Source: Isoetes engelmannii (lineage: Eukaryota; Streptophyta; Lycopodiopsida; Isoetales; Isoetaceae). Taken from it: a stretch of 20,397 nt of DNA. Position numbers and translations under genes: made by a program. The DNA lies in the NCBI GenBank assembly GCA_011763485.2, contig JAANSK020283824.1, positions 1-20,397 of the forward strand, read 5' to 3'. The notes beneath the pieces are model-generated. The model did not search any database, was not told where the DNA came from, and saw nothing but the letters and a program-made list of their open reading frames with translations. Shown here in pieces: positions 9,650 through 18,700 of this stretch. Positions within the stretch are counted from its first letter, which is position 1, and each line of letters opens with the position of its first letter.

Positions 9650-10090
9650 TTGCTGAGAGAAATAGTTGGAATAATCTCCTTTCTCAAATTCATGTCCTAC
9701 TATGTCCCTTGCTCCAACCTCAAGTTTTCCTGGTCAAATAAAAGAAAAGGTGAAGATAGGACGTACTGCAACCTAGACGTGGTCTACATTTATAATACTT
9801 CCGCTGATCTGCTAGCCAATTGCATTGTTACTGAAGATGAAGGTGCCACTCTTTTGGACCACCAGCCCATCATCATGGATTTCAAGGAGCTAAGTTTACA
9901 CAGGAACCATGGCAAAACTTCTTTTAAGTTGAACACATCTTTGTTGTCTAATGCAAAATTTTGTCAGAATTTTAGGGAGTTTTACTCCAACCAGCCAAAG
10001 ATCTCAACTCACCAATCTATGGCCATAATCTACTCAAGGTTCAAAAAGAAAAGAAAAATGTTGGATAAAATGTTAGAGCCTGAAAGCTAA
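9650..10090 (+). pseudogene. LINE A endonuclease C-terminus and linker
   Basis: The frame contains FSWSNKR (the plant L1 equivalent of FTWSN) and the LLDHQPI segment corresponding to the SDHxPI motif, with Ser replaced by Leu. The final segment, RFKKKRKMLDKMLEPES, is linker. Sequence before about 9,690 continues the family in another frame, so there is at least one frameshift. Confidence 0.75.
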
Positions 10091-10115
10091 AAAGATTAGA
10101 GAGCAGACCAAGCAT

Positions 10116-11688
10116 GTGCTTTTTGAACAAGTCAAAACTGTAAGGCAGTTAATGATGGTTGATCACATTAATGTTAGGCTTCATGAAGAAGAAAATAGAC
10201 TGGAAGTTGAAATCAAACAACTCGAAGAATATCATGCTAGAGGAGTTGCTCTTAAGACCAAGATTACTTATGCTAAGGAGTTGGACAATTCTTCTTCTGC
10301 CTTCTTTTTCAAGAAGGCTAAGCAGAGAATTATCAACAATGCCATTACCAAGGTAGCAGATGACAATGGCAGCACTATTACTCATGATAATTCTGTCAGG
10401 GACCACTTCTTCCATAATTACAAAAGCCTTTTTCAAGAAAATAAAGAGTAGGATGAAATGGTAGAACCTCAATTCCAGATCTTCAGCTCTATCCACCACT
10501 CTCAAGCTATGTCAGATGAGGTGCTTAATTGTCCTAATGTGAGTGAAATATACAAAACTCTGGTTAAAATGAAGCATGGGAAAGCTCGGGGGCCTGATGG
10601 ATCTCCTCCAAAATTCTACGTTGAATTTCGTGATATCTTGAAAGATGATTTATGCACCTTCGTGAAGGGTTGTTGGTTCTCTATGGAATTCTCCCTAGCA
10701 TACTCTTCTAATATGATCTCACTTATTCCAACCAAAAAAAAAAAAATTAAACCCCTCTGCTATAAACGACTGGAGACCAATCTCTCTCACCAACATCACT
10801 TATAAAATTGTGGTCAGAATTATTGCTGACGGGATCAAATCTTATCTTCAGAATACTATCTCTAACTGCCAGTCTGCCTTCCTACCTAAAAGATTTATCC
10901 TGGATAGCCATGTAGCAGCTAATGAGGCTCTGCACTGGAATAAGATATCCGAGCAAAATTATATTCTACTGAAATTAGACTTCAGGAGACCATATGACTG
11001 CACTAATTGGAACTTTATGGAACATGCTATGGATTGTGTGAGTATCTACCCTCTTCTCATCCAAAGAATTATGAACCTGAACATTAATGCTTACTCTGCT
11101 CTTTGTAATAATGGTTCCCCTACTGATTTCTTCCCAATGAATAAAGGAGTTAGACAAGGCTACCCTTTAGCCCTTTATCTATTTCTCACTGTAGCAAAGA
11201 TTCTTGCAAGGCTAATTTTTTGTCTCCAGTCTGGTAAACACAATACTGGTCGTCAGATGCCTGAATTCACTAAACAATTCACTGTGTTGCAATATGCTGA
11301 TGATACCTTCATCATTGTTAAAGCAGAGGATACAGTTTTGGATAACTTCTTTGACTGCATTAACATCTTTAGCATAGCATCTGGGGTTCTCCTTAATCTT
11401 GAAAAGTGTTTCATTCTTTGGGATGACCATGTTCTAGGCAACACTAGAGACATCAAAATATTACAGCCTAATGAATGTACCACGCTGCTTGGTCTACCTA
11501 TTTCTAATAATAGTAATATTAAAGGGGCCTGGGATGGTTTCATTAATAGGATCAAAAAAAAAGTAAGTGGCATTAGTAAGAATTTGTCTAGAGCAACGAG
11601 AATCATTGTGTCCAATTCTATTTTAGCCAGCACTCATGTTTATTTCTCATCTGTCTTTATCCTAACATATATAAAATTATCGTCTTAA
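10116..11688 (+). pseudogene. LINE A reverse transcriptase, mostly open
   Basis: The linker portion (DNSSSAFFFKKAKQR, then THDNSVRDHFFHNYKSLF) is followed by RT motif KHGKARGPDGSPPKFYVEF. Next come motif A LLKLDFRRPYD, motif B GVRQGYPLALYLF and the catalytic box QYADDT with YADD at 11,293-11,304. Two visible breaks lie within this span: an in-frame TAG at 10,449-10,451 and a frameshift inside an A13 run at 10,734-10,746. After the A run the frame is open for over 300 codons to 11,688. Motif A has RPYD instead of the usual KAYD, but both catalytic aspartate positions are kept. Confidence 0.88.
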
Positions 11689-11742
11689 AAAGTCCACGTC
11701 AATTCCAGCTGGACCAATAAATATACTCCAAAAGTCCACGTG
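11687..11742 (+). promoter_or_regulatory. G-box cluster, promoter-like
   Basis: Two copies of AAAGTCCACGT occur about 40 bp apart. The second contains a perfect CACGTG (11,737-11,742), and an intervening CCAATAAATA (11,714-11,723) could provide CCAAT and TATA-like functions. The arrangement resembles light- or ABA-responsive plant promoters. No verified gene follows. Confidence 0.3.
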
Positions 11743-13499
11743 GCTCTCTTCTTCGGAATTTTGAGCATTGCCATCCCTTGCGGCCTATTAGATCTTCTCG
11801 AGCTTTCCCTATGTCTGCTGCAAGACCTATTCTGCTTATGCTTGGGCATCTCGTGTAGCGTCTACCGTCCGATGGCTTCATCTGCAAGAATCGTCCTGAC
11901 GCACTTCTCCACTTTCGTTTTCTCAAACTGCGGCAAACAAGGTTTTGTTTTTTGTCTTTTAGAGTTGATCCAGATTTATCTTTGCTGTGCAAGGTAAGAG
12001 AAGTAGCCATTATGATCATCTTCTCTTCTACAAAAATGCTATCGTGAAGCAAATGGTGATGTCTCAGGTTTAAGACCTTTGTTGTTTTGTGGGTTTAGTT
12101 TGTCAAGGCTTTTTTAATAAACATCTTGATTTAGGGTCAGAATGCAGTTCGAGATTAACAATGCTCTTTGATGATGCAACATGCTTTCTTTTTGGTATGT
12201 TGATCATTCCGGTTCCTGAGGAAGCAAACATGATGCCTGAAATGTTTGGGTCTATGATCGAGACTAAACTAGGATAAGCAAAGCTGCTTATAAAAATAAG
12301 AAAGGCTTTTGCTTTTGGATCAACCAAAGCTGAACCGCTTCTTGAATCCAGAGCCCTACTAGATTACAGAGGTCTATTTCCTTTATTTTAAAGTATTCTG
12401 CTTGCTAAGATATTATATGTCTGCGGTTCGAGGCCAAACGAAGGTTCTGAGATATTAAAACTTCAAGGCTAAAGTCCTACAGATTATTGGAGTGTAAATT
12501 TAAATTCTGTACATAGTTCTTGCCAAAGTAACGTCTTTAAATTTCTCTTTTTTCAATCTGCATGCAACATCATCAGACGTGTCTAAATCCTAGTTCTGCT
12601 TATGAATGAATGGTTTAACAAAAGAGAGCATGCACCTACCTGATTGTAAATGCGCACTCAATTGGTCCACCTCCTTTAATTCCTTCACAGGTGGCAATAA
12701 ATATGGATGCTCCACCAACATGTGAATGTCATGGCTGTCCATTCTATATTTGGAAATCCATATTCTTTCAACATCTACATAACATGTTTCTATTGAAAAA
12801 ATAGAAGGATTATCATGCATTTTTTGCTGTCCAGGACATGCTCATTAGTGAAACACCAACTCCCTTCAATCTTCCTTTCGTCAACTCATGTTATCTTGAC
12901 GTCACAGTCCTGATTCTGAGATAAATCGGTCTATTAATTAATGTTGCTATTAGCAACTTCATGTGTATATTTGTTTGCAGTTTTGGACAAAAGGAAGGAG
13001 CGAAGGAAGTAAATTTTGCACTATTGCAACATCTACATGACAATCCTCCGGATATATGTTTTGCTCTGCTAATATTTAGTCGTTGTGTGTAACTGTGTAA
13101 TTGTACGTGTTGTTGAATTCTAGTTGTTGCGCATAAGGAGGAGATCAGGAATGTCCTTACTTTCACTAAAACTTAGAAGGCCATACATCAGGGAACATCA
13201 CTTTTTGGTTTATAAATTATTCCAATCATAAAAAATCACGAAACTCATTCAGCCATATGAAATGAATAAGAGCCGAGTATATTTTCCAAATGTCTAAGCT
13301 GTAGGATGGTGATCCTCGATAAGGATTTTCTTATTATGTATTGTAAATAGTTTGCTAGATAGTTTGCCCATGTTTGATAATATATAAACAACTCTCTTCG
13401 TTTGAAGTCAGTCCATTTTGACATCAACAACTCTCTTCGTTTGAAGTCAATCCATTGTTCTAATAAGTTTACTAAACACCATTGAATGTGGTGCCACTG
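11690..13499. other. 1.8-kb unidentified block between LINE A and LINE B
   Basis: No LINE similarity is visible. The left end has two ACGT-core motifs in the same context: AAAAGTCCACGTC near 11,687-11,700 and AAAAGTCCACGTGG around the G-box CACGTG at 11,737-11,742. A CCAATAAATAT lies between them. A frame from ATG 11,873 (MASSARIVLTHFSTFVFSNC) reaches a possible splice donor (AAACAAG|GTTTTG) near 11,940. I do not recognise it. The rest is AT-rich. It may be a captured host-gene promoter and first exon, or an unclassified element. Confidence 0.35.
13388..13457. repeat. 31-bp direct repeat just upstream of LINE B
   Basis: AACAACTCTCTTCGTTTGAA followed by GTCARTCCATT occurs at 13,388-13,418 and at 13,427-13,457 with a single G/A difference and an 8-bp spacer. 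It lies within about 50-100 bp of where LINE B similarity begins. Confidence 0.9.
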
Positions 13500-13519
13500 G
13501 ACTGCACTAATTTCTTGTA

Positions 13520-15768
13520 GCTACTAAAAAATCTTATAACCTTATAGAAAAGTGTGTCCCAAAGATAGATAATCCTGAAAGGCTTTCTGATTGGAGACCT
13601 ATCTCCTTGACTAATACTTCCTACAAGATCTGTGCCAAAATTATTGCTAATAGAATCAAGGGGTTCCTTAGAAAAATATTTGTGCCAATCAATTTGCATT
13701 TCTTCCTAATCGATTCATCCTTGATAACTACATTGCTGCCATGGAAGGTTTACATTGGAATAAAGTATCTCAGCAAAATTGTGTTCTATTAAAGCTCGAT
13801 TTTAGCAAAGCTTTTGATACTGTAAGATGGGACTTCCTTAAATATGCTCTCCTTAAAATTGGCTTCTCTGACAAGCTAATTCAGCTAATTCTTGGACTTA
13901 ATCTGAGATCTCAATCCATTGTTCTCATAAATGGATCTCCTGGGAAATTCTTCCACTTAGCTAGAGGAGTCAGACAAGGGTGTCCCCTAGCTCCTTACCT
14001 TTTTATCGTTGTTGCTGAGCTGCTGACCAAAGCTGTAGTCCATCATAAAAATCTGGTAATATTTGTGGTCTTACTCTTCCAGATAATTCAACTGATATAA
14101 ACATAATGCAGTATGCAGATGATTCTTTCTGCTTTCTTAAAAATGAGGTCAGTAATATCTCCTGCTTTCTTGACATCTTGGATTGCTTCAGTGTTGCCTC
14201 TCGTATTAATCTCAATCTGAACAAAAGTATCGTCATTGGAGATGGGCTGCCTCACAATATTCTCGGTATCAATTGCATCTCCTCCTCTCAGGCCACTAAT
14301 CTTCTGGGTATGCCTCTCTCCCTTGACTCTAATCTTAAAGGTCTTTGGTCTCCAATTATTACTAGAATCAAAAGAAAGCTCAATAACTACAGAAGTTGTC
14401 TCTCTTTAGCTGGTAGAGCCATCATTGCCAATTCTGTCATTGCTACCTCTCATGTTTACTTCTCTTCAGTCTTGCTAGCTCCTAAATGCATCTACTATAA
14501 AGAACTTCATCTGGGGAAAAAACCATATGGTCAATTGGAAAACTGTATCTAGGCCAAAAGCTCTTGGAGGTCTTGCTTGCAAAAATCTCTTCTTACAGGA
14601 CTGTGCTCTTGCGGGCAAATATGTCTGGAAATCTCTTCATGGTCATAATAATCCTGCTTCTACTTTTATCAACTATTGGATTGAAAGAAGTCAAATCACG
14701 GGCCACCCTTCTATTGCTCATCAATTGCCCTCCTCAACTTTTAGCAATTTGAAGTCTGCTCCATGCACTTCACCTCTTATGAGAAACCTGATCATGGCAT
14801 GGAACAAAGTTAAGTCTGCCTTTAAGCATAATCAACCCGACTCTATCAATCTGGGAACTTCTATCTTTTGGAATCCAACTCTATCTGATTATGACAATAT
14901 TCCTCTTGCCACTATCCATCCTAGAATATACAAAAAGTGGACTGACTCTAGCTTTGAAACAATAAAAGATCTATGGATAAATGGGAATTTCATCACTTGG
15001 ACTGCCCTCATGAATATCACTAGGGGAACTTCTATTGACAGAAAACTTTACAGACATCTTTCCTCTCATCTAAGGCATCTACAAGTCCCTGTGAATCTAT
15101 GGTTGACTAGAATCTCAATGGTAGAATATGATACAAAGTTTCTGCTATCTACAAGTATCTCTCAATTCAATCCTCTCCTTCTAAAGCCAGAGCTTATTGG
15201 AATATTTATGGGGAAGAGGAAACTAGATTATTTCATAATGCTTGGAATTCCTATTGTCCTCCAAAGATCTCCTACTTTATTTGGATTTTTGCTAACAAAA
15301 GTGTCCCTAATCTGCTCACTTATCAAAAGCACCAAAGTTCTAGCTCTAATTTGGTTAATTCGGATTGCCCCCTTGGTTGCAATTCTGATGAGTCTATGGA
15401 GCATATTTTTACATGTCCTAAACTAACAAATTCTTGGAGATGGTTCGAGAGCACCTTTGGAATCCAAAGACCTCATAATCTTATTTCCTTCATTTCCAAT
15501 GATGACCCTTTCATTAATACATTTTGCTTTATTGCCTTAGAATATCTGGAAACAAAGAAACAGGTGCATCTTTGGTAAGAAGGCATTCTCCTTGGTTTGG
15601 CTAAAGCTCCACATCAACTATGATTTGGAGTCCACTGTTACCTCTCACAGGAACAAATGCAAAAGCAGGGATAACAGGCATGATCCAAGATGGGATAACA
15701 TTGGGGAATACTATGGAATTCATAATCTTTTTAAGCTTCATTTTCTGCATTCTTCTTCTAATACTTAA
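13520..15768 (+). pseudogene. LINE B reverse transcriptase and C-terminal domain
   Basis: Motifs in order: NPERLSDWRPISLTNTSYK, SQQNCVLLKLDFSKAFDTV (motif A), GVRQGCPLAPYLF (motif B) and MQYADDSFCF with YADD at 14,112-14,123. Then come NFIWGK and KALGGLACKNLF, and a zinc-knuckle-like CPLGCNSDESMEHIFTCP near 15,360-15,420. The C-terminal IWKQRNRCIFGKKAF runs to a stop at 15,766-15,768. The protein is spread over different frames, with shifts near 13,680, 14,050, 14,520, 15,170 and 15,540, so about five indels. All catalytic residues survive. Confidence 0.88.
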
Positions 15769-16351
15769 TTTTCTTTTGCTAGATTATTTGGAAAGTTGCA
15801 GAAGAACTTTAGACATTGGTTTCGACCTGGCAGAAGCAAGACTCTATGCTCAATCAAATCCTTCTGGCAGTGGCTCTGGGAACAGCAAGGGATCTGTCAA
15901 AGGCAAAGGGAAAAGGCCATTTCAGGACCTCATTTCATAAATAGATCATATGCTCATGGAAAGCGACAAGAGTAAATATTTCTTAAGATCAAGAGTAGTT
16001 CCTCAGAAGGAGATCAAATGGACAGAAGAATTTTGCACTGCAACATACCAGATGGCTAAGTTATATTGGTTTATTGAGATGAACCACCAGATTATGACAG
16101 ATAAGCAGTTTGAGCACTATAGGGAGTGTTACTACTACCATAGAGGCCAGGCAGATGCCTATGGTAATCTGATCCTTCTTATGGCAACCTGTAACCAGGA
16201 CTATCTGATTAACAGCGTGGATTGGGGAAGAAAAACGACCATATCATCCAGCCTGATGTCTTTGATGACTTCAGCTTCCTTGATACCTACACCTTCTGAC
16301 TTTACCATCAACCTTTCTACTTTTTGTTTCTGCAGGTATTTTGGCTCCTGA
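15620..16351 (+). other. unexplained open frame in the 3' region of LINE B
   Basis: One frame is open from 15,620 to 15,940, meets a single TAA (15,938-15,940), and continues in the same frame from 15,941 to 16,351. The first part ends in a Gly/Ser/Lys-rich linker (NPSGSGSGNSKGSVKGKGKR). The second begins DKSKYFLRSRVVPQKEIKWT and continues with aromatic, protein-like sequence (QFEHYRECYYYHRGQADAYG). It overlaps the end of ORF2 in another frame. I recognise no domain. It could be a third L1 frame, a host exon picked up by the element, or chance. Confidence 0.4.
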
Positions 16352-16786
16352 GCTGCTTGAGAATTACAGGCATATTTTGGCTCCTCAAATCTGCTCAACA
16401 TTCTACTCAGGATTGATCCAGCACAGTCCCATGAAGGGTTTTCTTGAAAACACCAAGTCAACGTGGAGCTACCATCAGATTTTTCAATTTCTTCTCAGGC
16501 TAAAAATTATTTTGATCACAGCAGCAACTATTGTCTACCATCAATCTCAAGATTCTTCTAGGATGCTACTGGTTGCTGCTGCTATTTTTTATGACTCTCT
16601 AGATCCACTATCTAAGTTGTGGAAAATTCCTGATCTTGATGGAATCATGAATTTGGTGCTATATGTTCTGAACTATTTAAGTTTTTTTGGTTTTAATTCT
16701 GAGCTTACTTTTTGGACTACCACCATGAGTAGTAACTGTATTGTACTTGTTTTCTTTTATTAATGATCAAAAAATCTCTTTCCTTC

Positions 16787-16813
16787 AAAAGAAAAAAAAA
16801 ATAAGAAAAAGAA
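16787..16813 (+). other. poly(A) tract at the 3' end of LINE B
   Basis: An A-rich run interrupted by G and T follows the CTTTCCTTC terminus. It marks the 3' junction of LINE B with LINE C. Confidence 0.85.
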
Positions 16814-17178
16814 AGTGTGTTAGAGATTTCATATGGGCTGGTCTTCATTGTCTTAAGTGGAGGGAGCTAGCACATGATAAAGATCAGGGTGGATTGGGGT
16901 GTAAATCTCTTTTTAAACAAGCTCAAGCTTTAGGGACAAAATTTGTGTGAAAAGCTATTCATGGTCGTAATTTGTCTACCATGGATTTTATCAGATACTG
17001 GCTTAATAGGAGTAAGCTTTTTAATAGAAGTAATTGTCAACATTCATTGCCTGACTCTGTGTTTCAACCTTTCAAAGTTGGGAACAACACTTCTAATCTC
17101 ATAAGGAAACTTTTCAAAGCTTGGAATACTATTGCACAGATTTTTGATCACGAATGATAATGTGGTTCCTTCTTTATT
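16814..17178 (+). mobile_element. L1-type LINE C, left part (post-RT region)
   Basis: It encodes the segment after the RT palm: KCVRDFIWAGLHCLKWREL, then GGLGCKSLFKQAQALG, then RNLSTMDFIRYWLNRSKLF, aligning with the LINE B segment at 14,500-14,830 at roughly half identity. An in-frame TGA at 16,948-16,950 replaces the Trp of the conserved KYVWK/KFVWK motif. The LINE is interrupted after TCTTTATT at 17,178 by a family-2 LINE fragment. Confidence 0.85.
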
Positions 17179-17562
17179 GGGCACTACAGACAGCAGGTTA
17201 ATCCCACGCTCGCCCGAGGTCCCCAGCAGTACCTGCTCATCCCCCTCTCGATGAAGAAGTGTAGGCTGATCGCCTCCATCCGCACAGGGGGCCACCACCT
17301 CCGCATTGAGACAGGGCGATGGACAAATGAAGCAGGCGAGAGTAGAACATGCTGAAGCTGCCGCCAGGATATCATTGAAGATGAACAACATACTTTACAG
17401 ACCTGCCCCGCTTATGAGCAAATTCGGAAACGGTACCCGCAGTTGGAGCTACGGAGCCAGGCCCTCTACCTCTTGCTCAACACCAACGCCGTGGGAACTC
17501 TAGGATCTTACATCCAGGAAGTGTTGGACGAACGACAACGACTTTGTCCGGGTCACTCGTGA
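17179..17562 (+). pseudogene. family-2 LINE C-terminal domain
   Basis: The frame is open for 127 codons to TGA 17,560-17,562, apart from one internal TGA at 17,353-17,355. The sequence CRLIASIRTGGHHLRIETGR, then a C-C...EDEQH...CPAY pattern (SCRQDIIEDEQHTLQTCPAY), is the zinc-binding C-terminal motif common to many non-L1 LINEs. The internal stop lies directly after the first cysteine. QVNPTLARGPQQYLLIPLS precedes it. Confidence 0.85.
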
Positions 17563-17582
17563 TGCTCTGACTTTGTATGCCA

Positions 17583-17694
17583 GCATGACCATTACGACCA
17601 CGGTTTTTCCCATGTGGTTTTTTCATCCGGGCCGTAATGGGCATGCTTCTCCTCTTGTACAGGTCCCATAGGCCAATTGGCCTCCGTGGAGGAT
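17583..17694 (+). other. hairpins in the family-2 LINE 3' UTR
   Basis: GCATGACCATTACG (17,583-17,596) pairs with CGTAATGGGCATGC (17,633-17,646) at 13 of 14 positions, with a 36-nt loop that itself contains CCAC/GTGG. A separate perfect 12-bp palindrome, CCTCCGTGGAGG-like (stem CCTCC/GGAGG), lies just before the 3' tail near 17,683-17,694. Some LINE reverse transcriptases recognise 3' UTR stem-loops, so these are candidates for RT binding. Confidence 0.6.
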
Positions 17695-17717
17695 AAAAAA
17701 GTTATCTTATCTTTATT

Positions 17718-18700
17718 TTCTGGTCCCTAGTCCTGGCAAAAAATGACTTCTTATGTCTAGCTGAGGAACACTTCAAAACATACATAAAATGGGAAAATGC
17801 TGGTGTCTCAATCCTTTCGGACCTTTGATATATAGACAGATGGAAAAGTTGGACTGAATTGAGTGACTTTCGCATATACAGACAAGTTAATTTATAAGCA
17901 TGTTATATCCTGCCTTAATGGCATCACAATCTGTAATATGAATGAAGGTGTTTATTGGGTTCTAGGAAGCACCAAAGAATATAATGTCCAAAGCTTATAA
18001 GCTGATCTCTGAATGCCATAATCTCCCTCTCAAATGGAATATCGCATCCAATGAGTTCATAAAGATGCTAAAGAACTGCTGGAAGACCTATTGTCAACCT
18101 AAAATCCAACTTATGGTCTGGCTTTCTCTGCATCTTGCAATCCCTTCTAAATGTTGTATAAGAAGAGACTGCATAATAATGACATTGGTTTTGATGTTAC
18201 ACGTGACATGTGCAAGGGGGCACCTGAATCATCTAGCTGTATCTTTTCTTGCCCTAGGCTTACACCCTTTTGGGATTGGTTTCGAGATATTTCCAATAAT
18301 GTAGGTTATAGAATTGTCTTCCAGAACTCTATTACTCATTTCTTTGGGAGGAAGAAATATATTTGTCAATTCTTTGAGGCAAATTGCCATATGAAGTATT
18401 TGGAAAGACAAGAATGCAATCTCAATTGGAAAAAGAAACATGGATATCACAAGTTTGAAATTGTTGTTCATGGTTGAAATGTCTGCTACTGCTATGTCAC
18501 ATAGGTCCAAAAAGAAAGTCTGTTGATAGGAAATGGCTTGCATTTGGTCAATTTATTGGTAACTCTAATTTTTTCAAATGTCATCATGTCAACCTCTCGT
18601 CTAATGACTTTGTTGATTACAGATTTATTGAATCTTTTAATAGGTCTGTTGAGTGGTCACCCCCCAAATTGATGATATCTGTGACAATAAAGCATGGTTT
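17718..18700 (+). mobile_element. L1-type LINE C, right part
   Basis: It resumes with FWSLVLAKNDFLCLAEEHF and YIKWENAGVSILSDL, matching LINE B's IFWNPTLSDYDNI...YKKW region. It continues through LKNCWKTYCQPKIQLMVWLS, a zinc-knuckle-like CKGAPESSSCIFSCP (about 18,215-18,265) and WKDKNAISIGKRN, the counterpart of LINE B's WKQRNRCIFGKKA. Coding is scattered over frames with several stops. No clean 3' terminus or poly(A) is visible, so the right edge is approximate. Confidence 0.8.

Larger units (their letters stand above)
9640..11688 (+). mobile_element. L1-type LINE A: endonuclease tail to RT
   Basis: This plant L1 ORF2 begins near the end of the endonuclease (LKFSWSNKRKGEDRTYCNLD, then LLDHQPI) and runs through the linker and the full catalytic RT core. 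It is 5'-truncated, since the endonuclease start and ORF1 are absent. It stops abruptly after the HVYFSSVF segment at about 11,680, without a 3' UTR or poly(A). LINE C starts at the matching protein position, so A and C are probably two halves of one element. A differs from LINE B at roughly half of RT residues, so they are separate families. Confidence 0.9.
13500..16813 (+). mobile_element. L1-type LINE B: 5'-truncated, with 3' UTR and poly(A)
   Basis: Similarity begins near 13,500 in the early RT and continues through the RT core, the C-terminal zinc-binding region and a long 3' region. The end is a typical plant L1 terminus, a TTCTTTTATTAATGATC-like stretch then CTTTCCTTCAAAA, passing into an impure A tract at 16,787-16,813. 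5' truncation and terminal poly(A) are hallmarks of target-primed reverse transcription. LINE C begins directly after the A tract. Confidence 0.9.
17179..17709 (+). mobile_element. family-2 LINE, 3' fragment inserted into LINE C
   Basis: This 531-bp insert is GC-rich compared with LINE C and consists of the C-terminal coding end plus a 147-bp 3' UTR. It is a strongly 5'-truncated retrotransposition product, flanked by an 8-bp duplication. The 3' end is GGATAAAAAAGTTATCTTA, not a pure poly(A). Its coding style and GC match the family-2 LINE at 7,695-9,215, but the two pieces do not overlap, so common family is inferred. Confidence 0.85.
17171..17717. repeat. 8-bp target-site duplication TCTTTATT
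   Basis: TCTTTATT lies at 17,171-17,178 and again at 17,710-17,717, flanking the family-2 LINE fragment exactly. Removing the insert and one copy restores continuous LINE C sequence, with TTTTCTGG matching LINE B's CTTTTGG-like IFW codons. Confidence 0.85.

Noticed and set aside
11699-12052. 117-codon minus-strand frame opposite the G-box block
   Set aside because: Basic composition without any motif. The plus strand has the more promoter-like order, so neither strand's frame is called as a gene.
12424-12445. GGTTCGAGGCC, a perfect pol III B-box consensus
   Set aside because: No convincing A-box, D-arm or T-stem lies upstream or around it, so neither a tRNA nor a SINE can be supported.
13551-16820. 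GAAAGTGTGT-like match at 13,553 and 16,811 as a target duplication for LINE B
   Set aside because: Both occurrences belong to LINE protein-coding sequence (EKCVP in B and KCVRD in C), so the resemblance is coincidental.
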